Notes under the pieces: model-generated
The model's input: the letters and a program-made list of their open reading frames with translations, nothing else
Database searches by the model: none
What the model was told of the DNA's origin: nothing
Shown here: piece after piece, positions 1 through 9,323 of the stretch
Position numbering within the stretch: the stretch's first letter is position 1
How the letters are laid out: every line of letters begins with the position of its first letter
From: Cyanobacteria bacterium SZAS-4
GTDB lineage: Bacteria; Cyanobacteriota; Vampirovibrionia; Obscuribacterales; Obscuribacteraceae
DNA: 64,000 nucleotides
Assembly: GCA_018266255.1 (NCBI GenBank)
Contig: JAFEAT010000001.1
Span: forward strand, 243,040-307,039
Direction: 5' to 3'
Program-made: the position numbers and the translations under genes

Positions 1-2608
1 AGTTGAGTCCGGTTCCAACTACGAGAATGAACTTCGAATGTATCACGCCGAATCCGGCACGTATCGATGGAATTTGATACGCGGGATTGCGCTTCACGAC
101 AGCGACGGACAAGTGGAGAAGTGGCTCGGTGTCTGCACTGACGTGCACGAACTAAAACTTGCACAAGCCGCACTACGAGAGAAGGCAGAGTTGCTTACTC
201 TCATAGGTGACAATATTCAGGGCGTCATCTGGATCTCAAAACCCGATGGCGAAACAGAATATGTAAGCAAACACTGGTACGAATACACAGGCACAAAGGC
301 TTCGGAGAAAAAAATCGAGCTGGAGGAATTTATTCATCCGATCGACTTCGCCAGCTGCAAAGTCATGTGGCAAAATGCGCTCAGTGAGAGAACGTCGGTG
401 GCAGCAGAAGTTCGAATTAAACGCGCGACAGACGAGAAATTTTGCTGGAATATCGTGCGCATTCAACCGATAAAAGACGAAAATGATCAGATCGTCAGAT
501 GGATTGGAACGATAATGGATATCAATGCACAAAAAAGTGCGGAGAATCTTCTGCAACTGGTGATTAACAGCATTCCAGGAGCGCTCTGGTGGAAAGACCG
601 TGAGTCCAGATACCTTGGCTGCAACATGGAAAACGCCGTTCGCGCTGGTTTCAGCGATCCCAAATACATGATCGGACTGACAGACTACGAGGTTGCCTGG
701 AAAGAACAAGCCGCAGAACTGCAAAGGGACGATCGCGAGGTGGTGCAATCAAATGTCGGTAAATACCACATAGTGGAGCAGATACAACTCGCTAACGGGC
801 AGCGCGCCTGGCTAGACACGAGCAAAGTGCCGCTGCATGATGCCGAGGGAAACGTTGTTGGAACGGTCGGTAACTATGTCGATATCACGGCAAGATTGGA
901 AGCAGAAGAGAATCTAAAATCACTAAATTTGGAACTCGAACAGCGAGTGATCGATCGCACCGCTGACTTGGAATTGGCAAAAGATGCAGCAGAAGCTGCG
1001 AATCGGGCCAAAAGTGATTTTGTCGCCAACATGAGCCATGAAATTCGAACACCGATGAATTCGGTAATCGGCATGAGTGATTTGCTCAGTCGCACGACCC
1101 TCACTGGCGCGCAGAAGGAGTTGGTCTACAACATTCAAAATTCGGCAGAGTGTTTGTTGGATTTGATCAATGACATTCTCGATTTTTCAAAAATAGAAGC
1201 TGGCAAACTCGAATTGTGCGAAACCGATTTTGACCTGCGCAGCCTGATCGCCAACACTACCGAAATAATGTCTGAGACGGCCCGCAAAAAAGACCTCGCA
1301 TTTACCAGCTTTATCGCACCCGACGTTCCCAATTTCGCACGTGGAGACCAGTCGCGAGTGCGCCAGGTGTTGCTGAATTTGCTTAGCAACGCAATCAAAT
1401 TTACCGACCAGGGTAGTGTAAGTGTTTCAGTGAGCACTGCCGAACATTTGGACGATTACGATCTCGTGCGCTTCGCCATAGAAGATACTGGCATCGGCAT
1501 GACTCAGCAGACGCTAGATCGCTTGTTTAGCCCATTCTCGCAAGCAGACAGTTCCATTACTCGTAAATACGGTGGCACAGGACTTGGGCTATCCATATCT
1601 AGAAGTTTGGTCGAGCTTATGGGTGGAACTATTACTGTTGAAAGCAAAGAAGGAAAGGGCTCAATTTTCTACTTCAATATCTTTCTTGGCAAACCATCGC
1701 CGTTGTTGGCAGATTCCGCGCCGATCGCAACCGTTATCGAAGAGCACATTCCAAAATTCGACAGTGCGCTTTTCGACAACACATTGATCTTGATAGCTGA
1801 AGACCAGAAGGTGAATCAACGACTGGCAATGTTGCAATTGCGCGAATTCGGTTGCGAAGCCATCGCGGTATCGAATGGAAGAGAAGCGGTAGATGCATCG
1901 CAACAAACGAAGTATGCTGCAATCTTGATGGATTGCCAAATGCCAGAGATGGACGGGTTCGAAGCGGCTCGCACAATCCGCAAATTGGAAGAAGTAAGTG
2001 GACTTCATGTGCCGATAATCGCTATGACAGCACAAGCTATGTCGGGCGATCGCGAGCAATGCCTTGCAGCTGGCATGGACGATTACATAAGCAAACCAGT
2101 CACTTCGAAAAAGCTAGCTGACGTTTTACGCAAGTGGTTACCTCAATTTAAAAGCAACGCCAGAGACTACAACCAGGGCGATCCATCGGTGTTTTCGGCA
2201 GAGCCTCCGCAAAGTGGGATAACTGACAGTCGCGAAACCACTTCGTCGCTTGGATTTGCATACGAGCAATACGAAAGCAAATTGAACGAGTGGACCAAAG
2301 CTTTCGGTGAAAAAACCGCGTATGAACTAGCGTCCGAAATAGTCTTCGGCATCAAGACAGTGATCGTAGAACTGGAACAAAGTATTGCAGAGCGAGACGC
2401 TGCAACGCTGAAACAGACAGCACACCGATTGAAAGGACTGAGTCTAAATCTCTATCGAAATGAAACCAAAAACTTGAGCGTGGAACTGGAAATGCATGCA
2501 AAATCGGGCGATTGGAAAACAATCGAAAAATATTTTGCACTGCTTAAAAATAGCTTTCAAGACTTTCTTGTGCGCCTGCCCGCAGCATCCCAGGAAAGCC
2601 ATCCTTAG
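1..2608 (+). CDS. Hybrid sensor histidine kinase (PAS-PAS-PAS-HisKA-HATPase-REC-Hpt), 5' end cut by the window
   Basis: The reading frame is open from base 2 with no stop, and the first in-frame ATG (base 38) lies inside a PAS domain, so the gene starts outside the window. Numbering from that ATG, the tail of a PAS/PAC domain (1-45) is followed by two more PAS domains (about 50-170 and 170-295), a HisKA domain with the phospho-accepting His334 in an SHEIRTP motif, an ATPase domain with N-box [15 protein letters not shown] and GGTGLGL, a receiver domain with Asp632 in [10 protein letters not shown], and a C-terminal Hpt domain with His796 in AHRLKG. The visible part has no membrane segment, so a soluble kinase is possible. 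The His-Asp-His layout is that of a self-contained phosphorelay whose final acceptor would be a separate response regulator; none is adjacent. Its stop overlaps the stop of the convergent mobA by 4 bp. Confidence 0.93.
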   Translation, partial: VESGSNYENELRMYHAESGTYRWNLIRGIALHDSDGQVEKWLGVCTDVHELKLAQAALREKAELLTLIGDNIQGVIWISKPDGETEYVSKHWYEYTGTKASEKKIELEEFIHPIDFASCKVMWQNALSERTSVAAEVRIKRATDEKFCWNIVRIQPIKDENDQIVRWIGTIMDINAQKSAENLLQLVINSIPGALWWKDRESRYLGCNMENAVRAGFSDPKYMIGLTDYEVAWKEQAAELQRDDREVVQSNVGKYHIVEQIQLANGQRAWLDTSKVPLHDAEGNVVGTVGNYVDITARLEAEENLKSLNLELEQRVIDRTADLELAKDAAEAANRAKSDFVANMSHEIRTPMNSVIGMSDLLSRTTLTGAQKELVYNIQNSAECLLDLINDILDFSKIEAGKLELCETDFDLRSLIANTTEIMSETARKKDLAFTSFIAPDVPNFARGDQSRVRQVLLNLLSNAIKFTDQGSVSVSVSTAEHLDDYDLVRFAIEDTGIGMTQQTLDRLFSPFSQADSSITRKYGGTGLGLSISRSLVELMGGTITVESKEGKGSIFYFNIFLGKPSPLLADSAPIATVIEEHIPKFDSALFDNTLILIAEDQKVNQRLAMLQLREFGCEAIAVSNGREAVDASQQTKYAAILMDCQMPEMDGFEAARTIRKLEEVSGLHVPIIAMTAQAMSGDREQCLAAGMDDYISKPVTSKKLADVLRKWLPQFKSNARDYNQGDPSVFSAEPPQSGITDSRETTSSLGFAYEQYESKLNEWTKAFGEKTAYELASEIVFGIKTVIVELEQSIAERDAATLKQTAHRLKGLSLNLYRNETKNLSVELEMHAKSGDWKTIEKYFALLKNSFQDFLVRLPAASQESHP

Positions 2609-3282
2609 ATAGCGCGTTTCGCTGGAAATGGGTGTACAGCCGCAGCACTAGCGCCTCCCATGATGGCACGCGAATAGTCTTGAGGTGTATTCACATTGAA
2701 GAAAGCGGGCAACTCTTCTCCGTTGGAACTGCCTGCATCGTATTCGAACGGTTGTGCCTTCAATCCCGAAAGAAACTCCTGGAGACTTAAATTGCCGGCG
2801 AACAACGATTCTTCCAGCGGCTTGATGCAGTTTTTGGAATAGAGCCCCAAGAGTGGTTCTACACCCATGTCGTGAGTGAGCACTACCACATCGTTTCCAT
2901 GTCTGGCAGCAGTCATTTCACGAATCAATCGTTTGTCAACAAACGGCATGTCGCATGCGATGACAAAAGTGTACTCATGTTTTGCTACAAGCAGGCCTGA
3001 GAGAATCCCGCCGAGAGGTCCTCGGTATGGCAGTATGTCTTTGACTACGTCTACACCAAGGTCTTCGTAGTTGTCTGGTTCGTTCGCGACGATGAACACT
3101 TCTGCAAACAGATCTCGCACCTGATTGAGAACATGATTGACCATCGTCGTTCCCTCAAAAGGAAGAAAAGCCTTTGGTCGGCCCATTCGGCGACTCTTAC
3201 CACCACAGAGAACGAGCGCAGTCACCGGAAGTGGCAGCGCTTCACGCGTTGGCGATTGAATGACGTGGTTCAGGTTCTGCAT
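2605..3282 (-). CDS. mobA: Molybdenum cofactor guanylyltransferase
   Basis: The 225-residue protein has the nucleotidyltransferase signature LVLCGGKSRRMGRPKA near residues 24-40, in which the glycine-rich loop and the Lys bind GTP, and a CDMPFVD motif near 111-117 carrying the metal-binding Asp. MobA proteins of about 190-230 residues attach GMP to molybdopterin to give the MGD cofactor of DMSO-reductase-type enzymes. No molybdoenzyme or other moa/moe gene is in the window. It is the last gene of a minus-strand run after the hydratase (3 bp gap), so it may be transcribed with the acyl-CoA genes although the functions seem unrelated. A MobA-like transferase for another cofactor is less likely. 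Confidence 0.85.
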   Translation of the reverse strand: MQNLNHVIQSPTREALPLPVTALVLCGGKSRRMGRPKAFLPFEGTTMVNHVLNQVRDLFAEVFIVANEPDNYEDLGVDVVKDILPYRGPLGGILSGLLVAKHEYTFVIACDMPFVDKRLIREMTAARHGNDVVVLTHDMGVEPLLGLYSKNCIKPLEESLFAGNLSLQEFLSGLKAQPFEYDAGSSNGEELPAFFNVNTPQDYSRAIMGGASAAAVHPFPAKRAI

Positions 3283-3285
3283 CTG

Positions 3286-4107
3286 TTACTCACCGGTGTA
3301 GACTGGTTTACGTTTTTCGGCGAAGGCTGCCAAACCTTCAAGACGATCTTTGCTATTTAGAAGTTGAAGATAAGCTTTGGTCTCAAGCGCCAGACCCGCT
3401 TCCAGGTCGCGGTCAAACCCCTCGTCGATAGCGATTTTTGCTTGCTTCAAAGAAAGTGGCGCAGCGCCTGAAATATCTTTCGCCCATTTACGTATTTCAT
3501 CCATCAACGGTTGATGAAAATCACCAGAAGTCGCTTCAGGAACAACACGGTGAATCAATCCCAGGTCGTAACCTTTCTGAGCGGATAACGGTGCAGCAGT
3601 CAAGATCATTTCTTTCGCTTTCGACTTACCGATTAGTCGCGGAAGACGCTGTGTACCACCGGCTCCTGGGATAATTCCGAGAGTCACCTCTGTTAAACGA
3701 AGCGATGCATTTTCTGCCATCACACGCAAATCACAAGCAAGTGCCAATTCGGTACCGCCACCATATGCGGAGCCATTGATTCCACCAATTACTACTTGTG
3801 GCAATTGTTCGATTGCATTCATGGTCTTCTGAATCATCAATAAATACTCGATGGCTTCAGCTTGAGTCATGCCTTTGCGTTCAGTCAGGTCGGCTCCAGC
3901 ACAGAAAGTTTTCACCCCAGACCCGACGATTGCAACGACTCTCACCGAGCGATCTTCCTTCAACTCTTCGCAGGCAGATAAGATGGAGCGGAGCAATTCG
4001 CGATTCAAGCAATTCATCACTTTCGGACGATTAAGCTTAAACCAAACGAGACCTTCTTCTCGTTCAACTTCTAAAACTTTCTCGCTCACTTCGGTCATCG
4101 TCGTCAT
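3286..4107 (-). CDS. Enoyl-CoA hydratase/isomerase family protein (possibly methylglutaconyl-CoA hydratase)
   Basis: This 273-residue crotonase-fold protein has the oxyanion-hole segments CAGADLTERKGM (about 70-81) and NGSAYGGGTELALACDLR (about 111-128), and a catalytic Glu in TEVTLGIIPGAGGTQRLPR (about 141-159). The second catalytic Glu of hydratases is at the usual place (LALACD...TEVTLG), so hydratase chemistry is plausible. It lies 11 bp after the HMG-CoA lyase gene. In leucine breakdown the step before the lyase is methylglutaconyl-CoA hydratase, so that substrate is the best inference from context; sequence alone does not settle it. An AGGTGA sequence lies 8 bases before the ATG. Confidence 0.85.
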   Translation of the reverse strand: MTTMTEVSEKVLEVEREEGLVWFKLNRPKVMNCLNRELLRSILSACEELKEDRSVRVVAIVGSGVKTFCAGADLTERKGMTQAEAIEYLLMIQKTMNAIEQLPQVVIGGINGSAYGGGTELALACDLRVMAENASLRLTEVTLGIIPGAGGTQRLPRLIGKSKAKEMILTAAPLSAQKGYDLGLIHRVVPEATSGDFHQPLMDEIRKWAKDISGAAPLSLKQAKIAIDEGFDRDLEAGLALETKAYLQLLNSKDRLEGLAAFAEKRKPVYTGE

Positions 4108-4118
4108 GCCCCTGTCAC

Positions 4119-5105
4119 CTACGCTGTTGCTTGTGGTTGTAATGCCGCTTTCTTCGCCTGTTTTGCTCTGCCTGCCAGTGTCGCCTTCAAGTAACGCCCC
4201 GGCAACTCCTTACCAAGTATTTGTTCAGCCAATTGACCTGCGTCTACCAGTTTTTCCAAGTTTATGCCAGTGTCGATGCCCATGCCCTGCAGCATGTAGA
4301 CGAGATCTTCGGTGGCTAGATTGCCAGCCGCGCCTGGTGCATAAGGGCAGCCACCCAGACCACCAAGGCTAGAATCGAAAATTGTTATGCCTGCCTCGAG
4401 TCCGGCAAGAACGTTAGCCAGAGCGGTTCCGCGCGTATCGTGGAAATGCAAAGCCATCTTATCTAGAGGCACTTCTTTCTTCAATAAATTGACGAGAGCG
4501 ATAACTTGATTGGGTGTTGCAGCACCGATGGTATCGCCGAGAGAGATCTCGTCGACACCCATAGCGACGACGTCTTTGACAATGCCCACCACTTGCGCAG
4601 GATCTACAGCTCCCTCATAAGGACACTCGAATACTACCGAGATATAGCAGCGAATAGACTTTCCGTCCTTCTTTGCTTGCTGTGCAACTTCGCTCAGAGC
4701 CTGCGTCGCTTCAGCAATCGACTTGTTGATGTTCTTTTTGCTGTGCGATTCACTCGCAGACATGAACAACGCGATCTGTTTCAATCCCGCTTCTTTCGCT
4801 GACTCGTATCCTTTCAGATTGGGAACCAGTGCCGAAACGGAAATGTCAGACGGAAGCTGAACAGCTCGCGCAACCTCCAGTCCATCAGCCAATTGCGGAA
4901 TCCACTTGGGGCTGACGAACGATGTGATTTCGATCGACTTCAAACCTGCGTCAGCTAACGCCTGGATTAGCTTGACCTTATCTGTAGTGGCGACATGCTT
5001 TTCTTCGTTCTGAAGCCCGTCTCTTGGACCGACTTCAACAACGCGAACTTTTTTGGGGAGATGCTCCAACATGCCGTCACCATCACGACCGGCAGCACCG
5101 GTCAC
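4119..5105 (-). CDS. mvaB: Hydroxymethylglutaryl-CoA lyase
   Basis: The protein shows the HMG-CoA lyase/DRE-TIM signature VEVGPRDGLQNE near residues 24-35 (metal-binding Asp and catalytic Arg), SFVSPKWIPQ near 62-71, an HFHDTRG metal-site motif near 220-226 and the active-site Cys loop GGLGGCPYAPGAAGN near 247-261. The enzyme splits HMG-CoA into acetyl-CoA and acetoacetate, the last step of leucine catabolism. Length (328) is slightly above the usual 300-310 because of about 10 extra N-terminal residues from a GTG start at 5105; an internal ATG at 5072 preceded by GGTGA is an equally good start. It lies 6 bp after the biotin-carrier gene and before the hydratase, so these are very probably one operon. 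Confidence 0.93.
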   Translation of the reverse strand: MTGAAGRDGDGMLEHLPKKVRVVEVGPRDGLQNEEKHVATTDKVKLIQALADAGLKSIEITSFVSPKWIPQLADGLEVARAVQLPSDISVSALVPNLKGYESAKEAGLKQIALFMSASESHSKKNINKSIAEATQALSEVAQQAKKDGKSIRCYISVVFECPYEGAVDPAQVVGIVKDVVAMGVDEISLGDTIGAATPNQVIALVNLLKKEVPLDKMALHFHDTRGTALANVLAGLEAGITIFDSSLGGLGGCPYAPGAAGNLATEDLVYMLQGMGIDTGINLEKLVDAGQLAEQILGKELPGRYLKATLAGRAKQAKKAALQPQATA

Positions 5106-5111
5106 CTTGAA

Positions 5112-5324
5112 CTATTCGAGATCCAGAATTGCATCGCCTTCGTTGACAAAGTCGCCACTATTCACTTTGATAGCGTTCACTTTGCCTGCCTGATTCGATT
5201 GCACTGGAAGTTGCATCTTCATCGACTCGAGAATCGCTACTTCCTGACCGTCTGTAACTTGGTCGCCAGCCTTGACGAGTACTTCGAGTACAACGCCTGC
5301 CATCATTGATGTCACTTGCTTCAT
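5112..5324 (-). CDS. Stand-alone biotin carboxyl carrier protein domain
   Basis: A 70-residue protein that is a single biotinyl/lipoyl domain. The motif ESMKMQ at about residues 33-38 carries the biotin-accepting Lys, and the GVV...VKAGDQV and VNSGDFVNEGDAI segments form the two half-barrels. Such tiny carriers serve acyl-CoA carboxylases (methylcrotonyl-, propionyl- or acetyl-CoA) or decarboxylases when the carrier is not fused to the biotin carboxylase. It is the first gene of the run with HMG-CoA lyase, which points to methylcrotonyl-CoA carboxylase, but the biotin carboxylase and carboxyltransferase subunits are not in the window. Confidence 0.85.
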   Translation of the reverse strand: MKQVTSMMAGVVLEVLVKAGDQVTDGQEVAILESMKMQLPVQSNQAGKVNAIKVNSGDFVNEGDAILDLE

Positions 5325-5470
5325 TTTTTTCTTTCGTTTGCGTAGAGGGAATGAGAGACCGGAAAGCCTCTCAGGCTCAATGTTATCAAAGACACTGAAT
5401 CTTGAAATGACGACTGTTTTAATGCGAGTCAGATTTGACGCCGTTCACTATCCAGCTTACAATGGCTTTC

Positions 5471-5488
5471 CATGCGGTTTTCCGCATG
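5471..5488. repeat. Perfect 7-bp hairpin in an intergenic gap
   Basis: CATGCGG and CCGCATG are separated by TTTT, between the 3' end of the coiled-coil protein gene and the biotin-carrier gene. No T-run follows on either strand, so it is not a standard intrinsic terminator. The remainder of the 228-bp gap shows nothing else I can support. Confidence 0.5.
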
Positions 5489-5552
5489 CGGAAAGATTTG
5501 ACTGCAAGCACGACAGCAATCAATTATCAGCCTTCGGTTCGGTTATTTGTTC

Positions 5553-6530
5553 CTAACGGAACAAGCCGCGGAGAGCGTCATTGATGCTCTTGACAGTATC
5601 ATCTGGCTCATCTTCGTCGAGGTCTTGCACCTGTGCATCATCGTCAGCCTGGGCGGTTTGAGGCTGTAGATTCGGGTCGCTGGTAGTCGATAAAAATGGT
5701 GACTGAGCAGACGCAACTTCTGGTTGAGGTTGCGGCACAGCCTGAGCTGGCGGCTGCAATGATGCTTCGGTCGAACCCATCGGCGTGAAGAATGAGGTGG
5801 TGATTTCGCCTAGTGGAGTTGGATTAGCAGTTGGGTTAGGCGCTGGAACAGGATCAATCGGCTGAGCATTTTGGTACTCGTACGATGCACCAGCGTTATA
5901 TTGAACTCCGTAGTCTGGCGCCGCAGCGGCAGGCTCGGTGTAGGGCAATGGCTCTGGAGTCGCTGGAGTTTGTGCAGGCTGGTCAGCAGGCGAACCAAAG
6001 ATGTCCATTGGGGAGAAAGCTTTCGCTGGCGCTGGCTGCTCGGGTGCGCTCAAGAAAGGGCTAGATGGGCTGGCAGGCGTCTCAGCCACTGCCGGCGTCT
6101 CAGGCAACTTCATTGCTGGGATTCTGGTTGAAGAAGCTCGAACATTCAAGGGAGCGACAGGGATGCCCACTTCTGCAGTCGGCTCAGCGTTTGCAGCCGA
6201 CGCTGCTGCTGCTGCACCGCCTCTGCCGGGTCTGGCTCGTTTCTCTTCTTTTGGCTCGGCTGCTGGCGAAGTTGGGCTGGTCAAAGTATCTGTCTTTGCG
6301 CCTACAAGAGGAGTTCCTGGCGTCAGGGTCGAGCCGCCGCTGTAGCGCGCCTGCATAGCACGCACCTTCTCACGGTCGGTGGCGACTGTGCTCAGCTTCT
6401 TCTGGGAATTCAAGATGCGCTTCTCAAGCTCACCGATTTGCTCGGTAATGACATTGATTTCTTCGCGGGCATGCGCCTCCTTTTCGGAAAACTCATCCAG
6501 CAGTTTTTTCAACATCTCCAAACTGGGCAT
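5553..6530 (-). CDS. Coiled-coil protein with long Pro/Ala-rich disordered tail
   Basis: I do not recognise this 325-residue protein. Residues 1-60 form a likely coiled coil rich in Glu, Lys and Leu with heptad spacing. The middle (about 65-290) is low-complexity Pro/Ala/Gln/Thr and probably disordered. The C-terminus is acidic (DEDEPDD) followed by a conserved-looking amphipathic end (VKSINDALRGLFR) that could be a docking helix. The start is set by AAGGAG 10 bases before the ATG at 6530; an upstream TTG at 6539 lies too close to that site. It is downstream of the small sensor-domain protein and the NarL-type kinase on the same strand, so it may belong to that system; this is inference from position only. 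Confidence 0.75.
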   Translation of the reverse strand: MPSLEMLKKLLDEFSEKEAHAREEINVITEQIGELEKRILNSQKKLSTVATDREKVRAMQARYSGGSTLTPGTPLVGAKTDTLTSPTSPAAEPKEEKRARPGRGGAAAAASAANAEPTAEVGIPVAPLNVRASSTRIPAMKLPETPAVAETPASPSSPFLSAPEQPAPAKAFSPMDIFGSPADQPAQTPATPEPLPYTEPAAAAPDYGVQYNAGASYEYQNAQPIDPVPAPNPTANPTPLGEITTSFFTPMGSTEASLQPPAQAVPQPQPEVASAQSPFLSTTSDPNLQPQTAQADDDAQVQDLDEDEPDDTVKSINDALRGLFR

Positions 6531-6748
6531 GACGTCCAAGCTCCTTACAATCCGCTAGCCACAGAGTCCAAGCGCCTAAAGCACTAACAATTTTTTACCA
6601 CCTAAAAGGGAAATTAACCACCCCTGAAGGGTCTGCCGACGGCAAAACATGACTATTCTTGACTTACAGAGTGTGCCGCTTCTGTCATGTTAGCACTGCC
6701 TGCGGTGACTTGCCCGTAGAATACAGATGCACTCGCACCTGGCTAAAA

Positions 6749-7588
6749 CTAGCCAGCAGCAGCCCCTTTATCTTCCGTGGCAGCTTCTTTTGTAGCCGTA
6801 ATCAAATGACTGAAGAGCCACATACAAAGTTCGTCAAGCGAGTCAACAGCTGGGTTTCCGTCTGCCATGCGCCACATCATGCCCAGTTCCGAGATCTTAA
6901 CTTGAATGCGTGTCAGCGGCTTATAGTCCACTTCAGACTTGCTCAGCGCCATAACTTTATTGACTGGAATCAGATAGAAATCGATTGCGTCATCTTTACC
7001 GCGCAGCACCAGACTGTGCGAACGTGTGGAAAGACGAGCACGGAAGTAAGTCTTGGTCTCTTGAGCTTCGCGCATTTTGTTGGCGCGAGTAACCTCGGTG
7101 ACATCACCAGATATGGTGCCGGACACGTGCAGTTCGGTGCCACCAGCAACCTGGTTGAACTCGAATTGATAACGTTGCAATAAGCCGTAAATCTTGTCGA
7201 TAAGGGTCTCAACGCCCTTCTTATAAATCGACTCGCGATAGATTTGCTGCAAATCGATGCCCCGCTTTTCAGCAAGGTATTGCATCGAATCTTCCTTGAG
7301 CTTGTACATCCAATCGTTGCCTGTTTCGGCATTCTGAGACTCGTGGTAAACCAAAATCTGTCGTGAAAGCGCAGCTTCGCGCTCTTCTGCGGTGACGTCA
7401 CCGACAGTTGGGTTGTTTTCGTAACCAGCGTGCTCGTAGCCGGCACGATCTACCTGTCGCGCCAATCCACCTTGACGAGCTGGGTGGTTGTCTAGAAACT
7501 TGCGCGTTTCTTTGGGGTCGCGTGGTTTGTTGGAATCTTTTTGAGATCCTCCAGAGCCGCCGGAGCCACCCTTTTTCTTATCCCACAT
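6749..7588 (-). CDS. Unknown protein sharing a domain with the neighbouring NarL-type kinase
   Basis: A 279-residue soluble protein with a Gly/Ser/Lys-rich N-terminus (about 1-30). From about 125 to 266 it aligns by eye with residues 105-264 of the histidine kinase encoded just upstream. Common landmarks are an EFN helix, an arginine-rich strand before a Ser-Leu-x-x-Arg-Gly turn (SLVLRGKD here, SLSMRGAH in the kinase), an I-[DE]-F-x-L-[IV]-P-V strand, a following SKSE/SRSE, and a helix with D-[EP]-L near the end. It lacks any kinase, DNA-binding or enzymatic motif I can see, and has no signal peptide or membrane segment. AGGAGG lies 8 bases before the ATG at 7588 and only 2 bases before a GTG at 7594, so the ATG is chosen. 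A stand-alone ligand or partner-binding copy of the sensor domain is the likeliest reading. Confidence 0.8.
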   Translation of the reverse strand: MWDKKKGGSGGSGGSQKDSNKPRDPKETRKFLDNHPARQGGLARQVDRAGYEHAGYENNPTVGDVTAEEREAALSRQILVYHESQNAETGNDWMYKLKEDSMQYLAEKRGIDLQQIYRESIYKKGVETLIDKIYGLLQRYQFEFNQVAGGTELHVSGTISGDVTEVTRANKMREAQETKTYFRARLSTRSHSLVLRGKDDAIDFYLIPVNKVMALSKSEVDYKPLTRIQVKISELGMMWRMADGNPAVDSLDELCMWLFSHLITATKEAATEDKGAAAG

Positions 7589-7802
7589 CGCCACAGCCTC
7601 CTTCTAGACGTTGGCCCCTGCATCGACTGAGCATCCTGCTCAGCGGCTGCCGCCCCTGTTATCTTTTTACCCATCTATTATGGTTTTCGAGCTGCATTAT
7701 GTACACAACGATTTGGTATTCACACAATCGTGTATGTTTCTTCGGAAACGCCACAGGCAAAGGGAAATAGCCTACACCCGCCACATGAGAATTAACTCAT
7801 AT

Positions 7803-9323
7803 TCAATCATTGTAGCGCATTTCAAGAGTTGTAGTGGACCCCTTGCCTTGCTCTGACTCAAATCGGAGCCGCGCGGGATAGTAGCAACGAATCATTTCAG
7901 CCCGCTCTTTGTTGCCACTCTGACCGGTGCCACCTTCCACAGACTTTCGAGCTTCGGCTTCGGTCACGTCGACGCCTTTGCCGTTGTCTTTAATCGTAAA
8001 TTTAGCGATGTTATCTGACACTTCGATAAAGACCATGATGCGAGATGCCTGCGCATATTTTTCAATGTTCGTCAGCGACTCCTGCACGATTCGATAGACA
8101 TGAAGTTGCACTGGATAAGGAAATTCTGGCAAGTCGCGCTCGCACTCGAAAGTGCAATCGGCACCGGTGCGCTGTTCGACACGTTCGAGCAAATCGGCGA
8201 TAACCGTCTTCAATCCCCAATCAATCAGGTCACGCGGCGCGAGGTCCTGACAGATCTCTCGCAACTTCTGAGAAACGGCATCCAGACCTTCGATCAATTC
8301 AGAGTCATTGATGCGACGTTCACTCGTCAATTGACGCTTCAGTGTCATGATGTCGGCAATCACGGCATCGTGCAAGTCTCTGGCGATGCGGTTTTGAATC
8401 TCTTCCTGCTGACTGACGATCTTCTGCGCCATGTTCTGCTCAGCCAACAACAATTCTCGAACAGTGGCTCGCAGAGCTGCTCCTTCCAGATTTTCAAAAA
8501 TCGTTGGACCAATCATGTCGTCTTTCAGTCCCTGAGCGGACGCGAAGACAAGCGTTTTGAACAGTGAGCGAATCAAGTAGTACAACTCATCGGGATCGGC
8601 TGGTAGTTTGTCTATCGACCATATGCCAGGTGCATTTCTGTCATCCATTTGCAAGACGCTTTTCAAACGACCCGGTGTTTCGCTGCGCGAGAATTTGAAG
8701 ATTTCGAGCACCGGTACAAGAAAGAATTCTATGCGCCCGTGGGCTCCCCGCATCGATAGACTCCATGTGGATGACGAAGCTCGACAACGCAAATAGGAGA
8801 TCGATTTCTTTTCGTTCGGAGCAGGTGTCTTGCGTTCAGATCCGTTGTCTTGTGCCTGATTAGCTGTGTCTTCGCGCACTTCGCTTACGTCGGTCGTGCT
8901 CAAACGCAACGGCGCGAGTTCAGGCACATCTGAGACCAACTCGTTAAACTCCAGCACCAAGCCCTTCAGCGTGGCTGACAGAAGCGTCATCAATGCGCGC
9001 GTTGCTTCTTCAATTTCCTCACCCGCAAATTCATCGGGGTTATATTTGGTCTCTTTGTGACCAGGCACCATGCGATAAGCCATCTCTCGCAACCAGAGAG
9101 ATTGATAAATGGCTTGCTGAGCGCGCCGCCCCATATCTTCGCTCGAATACTCGCGCAAATTACTGAAGCGCCCCCACTGACCAGACTCCGTGCCCACCTT
9201 GTTGACGGCGTTGGCACGGTCGACCCGCTCAGTGATGCCCAATTTATCAGCCACCAGTGGTGGCATTACCTCAATGAGATACTTGAGAAATTCATCAATG
9301 GTTTTGTCGACAATTGGGTTCAC
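7803..9323 (-). CDS. NarL-type sensor histidine kinase with an unrecognised N-terminal domain
   Basis: A 506-residue soluble protein. Residues 1-100 are helical, 105-264 hold a domain shared with the protein encoded at 6749-7588, and about 295-380 form the HisKA_3 dimerisation domain with His318 in ARDLHDAV, the HD pair typical of this family. Residues 405-505 are the ATPase domain with QESLTNIEKYAQA as N-box and DNGKGVD as G1 box. No membrane segment, GAF or PAS domain is evident, so a cytoplasmic signal is likely. The GTG start (9323) overlaps the TGA stop of the response regulator gene by 3 bases, so the two are translationally coupled and form a cognate pair. Confidence 0.9.
   Translation of the reverse strand: MNPIVDKTIDEFLKYLIEVMPPLVADKLGITERVDRANAVNKVGTESGQWGRFSNLREYSSEDMGRRAQQAIYQSLWLREMAYRMVPGHKETKYNPDEFAGEEIEEATRALMTLLSATLKGLVLEFNELVSDVPELAPLRLSTTDVSEVREDTANQAQDNGSERKTPAPNEKKSISYLRCRASSSTWSLSMRGAHGRIEFFLVPVLEIFKFSRSETPGRLKSVLQMDDRNAPGIWSIDKLPADPDELYYLIRSLFKTLVFASAQGLKDDMIGPTIFENLEGAALRATVRELLLAEQNMAQKIVSQQEEIQNRIARDLHDAVIADIMTLKRQLTSERRINDSELIEGLDAVSQKLREICQDLAPRDLIDWGLKTVIADLLERVEQRTGADCTFECERDLPEFPYPVQLHVYRIVQESLTNIEKYAQASRIMVFIEVSDNIAKFTIKDNGKGVDVTEAEARKSVEGGTGQSGNKERAEMIRCYYPARLRFESEQGKGSTTTLEMRYND

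Noticed and set aside
236..748. 170-codon open frame on the minus strand inside the first kinase gene
   Set aside because: It lies fully within the PAS region of a well-supported gene on the other strand, and its product has no recognisable motif.
2605..5324. Possible CRISPR or mobile element between gene clusters
   Set aside because: No regularly spaced repeats, transposase or integrase motif, or terminal inverted repeats are seen here or elsewhere in the window.
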